From NCBI RefSeq assembly GCF_003014575.1, contig NZ_PYGF01000004.1, forward strand, positions 98,261 to 162,260: 64,000 bases of DNA, read 5' to 3'. The stretch comes from Cecembia rubra. GTDB taxonomy: Bacteria; Bacteroidota; Bacteroidia; Cytophagales; Cyclobacteriaceae. Each line of letters starts with the position of its first letter. Position 1 is the stretch's first letter. A program made the translations under genes and the position numbers. The notes below the pieces were generated by a model. The model did no database searches, had not been told where the DNA came from, and saw only the letters and a program-made list of their open reading frames with translations. Of the stretch, positions 62,651 to 64,000 are shown in pieces.

Positions 62651-63133
62651 TTAGCCTAATTTTTTACTTAAATAAGCATCAATGGCTTCAGGCTTGGTAA
62701 TCGGGGAGAAACGCTTGATTGGCCTTCCTTTGTCATCGATCAAAAACTTGGTAAAGTTCCATTTGATCCTTGAACCCAAAATACCTCCCAACTTACCTTT
62801 CAGGTATTTGAAAATGGGATGGGCAGTCCCTCCATTTACATCCACCTTGGCAAACATGGGAAAGGTCACGCCATAGTTGAGGACACAACCTTCCGAAATG
62901 GATTTTTCATCTCCGGGTTCCTGATTACCAAACTGATTGCAAGGAAAACCCAAAATCACCAGCCCTTTGTCTTTGTATTTTTCGTAAAGCTTTTCCAGGC
63001 CCTCATATTGGGGAGTCAATCCACATTGGCTGGCCGTATTGACCACAAGGATGGTTTTTCCTTTGAACTCCTCCATGGATATCTCTTTGCCCTGAAGGTT
63101 CTTGGCTTTGAAATCATAAAAGGTCGTTCCCAT
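62651..63133 (-). CDS. glutathione peroxidase-family peroxidase
   Basis: 160 residues with the active Cys37 in VNTASQCGLTPQYEGL, the Gln of FPCNQFGNQEPG and the Trp-Asn of KWNFTKFLID, i.e. the catalytic tetrad. Bacterial members mostly use thioredoxin. It reduces hydrogen and lipid peroxides in the cytoplasm. It begins 2 bp after the ohr stop. Confidence 0.92.
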   Translation of the reverse strand: MGTTFYDFKAKNLQGKEISMEEFKGKTILVVNTASQCGLTPQYEGLEKLYEKYKDKGLVILGFPCNQFGNQEPGDEKSISEGCVLNYGVTFPMFAKVDVNGGTAHPIFKYLKGKLGGILGSRIKWNFTKFLIDDKGRPIKRFSPITKPEAIDAYLSKKLG

Positions 63134-63135
63134 AA

Positions 63136-63549
63136 TCAGATCAAGTTGATTTTAACATCCACATTTCCTTTAATGGCCCTTGAGTAAGGACAACTTTCAT
63201 GGGCTAGATCAAGCAATTTCTTGGCTTCAGCTTCTTCCAAGCCGTTGATCTCCACATCTAAAGTCACATCCAGGTCCCAAGCTGTAGGCGTTCCCTGTAT
63301 CAAGGCCACATGGGCAGTTACTTTGGAGGAAATGGCCAATCTTTGGCTCTTGGCGAGGTAATTCAGGGCATTGTCAAAGCAGGCTGCATATCCTGCAGCA
63401 AACAGTTGTTCGGGATTGGTGTAAGCACCGCCCACTCCTCCAAATACTTTGGGCAACCGTATTTCTAGATCCAGTACGCCATCTATGGATTTTACCTTTC
63501 CGTTTCTTCCGCCAACCGCATAGGCGGCTGTTTCAAATAATTTTTGCAT
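63136..63549 (-). CDS. ohr: organic hydroperoxide resistance protein Ohr
   Basis: 137 residues of the Ohr/OsmC fold with Cys57 (AAGYAACFDNAL) and Cys120 (AHESCPYSRA), the two redox cysteines, and the NPEQLFAAGY start of the long helix. Detoxifies organic hydroperoxides with lipoyl-dependent reduction. First gene of the ohr-gpx-ohrR unit; an operator-like palindrome stands 11 bp before its start codon. Confidence 0.94.
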   Translation of the reverse strand: MQKLFETAAYAVGGRNGKVKSIDGVLDLEIRLPKVFGGVGGAYTNPEQLFAAGYAACFDNALNYLAKSQRLAISSKVTAHVALIQGTPTAWDLDVTLDVEINGLEEAEAKKLLDLAHESCPYSRAIKGNVDVKINLI

Positions 63550-63560
63550 AGGAGTTGAAT

Positions 63561-63580
63561 TTATATCGCACGCGATATAA
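63561..63580 (-). promoter_or_regulatory. probable OhrR operator
   Basis: TTATATCGCACGCGATATAA is a perfect 9-bp inverted repeat with a 2-base centre, located 11 bp upstream of the ohr start codon. This is the expected site type for a MarR-family dimer. The regulator gene is in the same operon. Confidence 0.7.
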
Positions 63581-63642
63581 AAACAGGGTTTGGGGTGAGA
63601 ATGTTTTGAGTGGGTACCTCAATTTCCAAAAATTATTCAATA

Positions 63643-64000
63643 AGCCATCCACCAGCAAAAGGACAGCTACTCAAATAAGCCTGTCCTTGTCATTTCGACG
63701 ACGAGGAACGAGGAGGAGAAATCTAACCACTTTGACTTAGAGATTTCTCTCTGCGTTCGAAATGACAAGGTGAAGTCTTTGCCTTTAGTTACCCATCTGA
63801 GTGAGGACAACTTTTCTCAAAGAAATTTGAATATGAAGCCATCCACCAGCAAAAGGACAGCTACTTAAATAAGCCTGTCTTTGTCATTTCGACGACGAGG
63901 AACTAGGAGGAGAAATCTAACCACTTTGACTTAGAGATTTCTCTCTGCGTTCGAAATGACAAGGTGAAGTCTTTGCCTTTAGTTACCCATCTGAGTGAGG
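63643..64000. repeat. 194-bp tandem duplication of GTCATTTCGA-type palindromic elements (window end)
   Basis: Copies start at 63643 and 63837 (AGCCATCCACCAGCAAAAGG); the second is cut by the window end. Each carries a long hairpin (63685-63770 and 63879-63964), with arms CCTTGTCATTTCGACG and CGTTCGAAATGACAAGG, the same family as at 42294 and 42430. No gene is seen from 63550 to the end. Confidence 0.85.

Overview
The window looks like a chromosomal piece of a Bacteroidota member, most likely family Cyclobacteriaceae (Algoriphagus/Cyclobacterium-like). The reasons are the low GC content, a SusC/SusD pair, a type III glutamine synthetase, a Porin_10-type porin, the order menI-menF-menD, promoters with a -7 box of the TAnnTTTG kind, and many palindromic intergenic repeats typical of the phylum. 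The genus is inference; the phylum is well supported.

Layout. 1-2.7 kb: MORN-repeat protein (cut by the window edge), a small Lacal_2735-type protein and a secreted DUF6600-like protein. 2.8-8.5 kb: sugar-linked regulation (ROK repressor, ROK kinase, LacI regulator), then glutamine synthetase III. 8.7-13.5 kb: tRNA methylthiotransferase MtaB, a vanadium-haloperoxidase-like enzyme and an FAD oxidoreductase. 13.7-18.4 kb: a susCD operon. 18.9-25.6 kb: GMC oxidoreductase, MacB-type permease, MiaE, a porin and LpxK. 25.6-32 kb: Nif3-like protein, zinc-ribbon coiled-coil protein, phosphatase, and menaquinone genes. 32-36.5 kb: a membrane-anchored XRE regulator, two type II toxin-antitoxin modules, a LysR regulator and a GxxExxY protein. 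36.8-44.6 kb: histidine utilisation genes hutH, hutI and hutU, separated by repeats and by a small-Cys-peptide/beta-propeller pair.

44.6-54.4 kb is the most unusual part. It holds two tandem precursor peptides with double-glycine leaders (one of them easily missed), a C39-peptidase ABC exporter with its HlyD partner, a small HTH regulator, several CPBP membrane proteins (one intact copy beside the peptides, one intact further away, one broken, one N-terminal fragment), a four-helix membrane protein, and a duplicated 37-residue membrane micropeptide. Together this looks like a Bacteroidota class II-like bacteriocin (or peptide signal) production, export and immunity island. Parts of it are duplicating and decaying, and a RhuM-type gene and toxin-antitoxin remnants lie in or beside it.

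54.5-64 kb: a lipoprotein with a glycosidase-like barrel that carries an in-frame palindromic insertion, an AlkB-type alkane hydroxylase, an array of about twelve 169-bp units, a TPR protein, an old-yellow-enzyme homologue, and an organic-peroxide operon (ohr, gpx, ohrR) with a perfect operator-like palindrome in front of ohr. The window ends inside a 194-bp tandem duplication of a GTCATTTCGA-type palindrome.

All calls come from reading the sequence; no database search or folding program was run.
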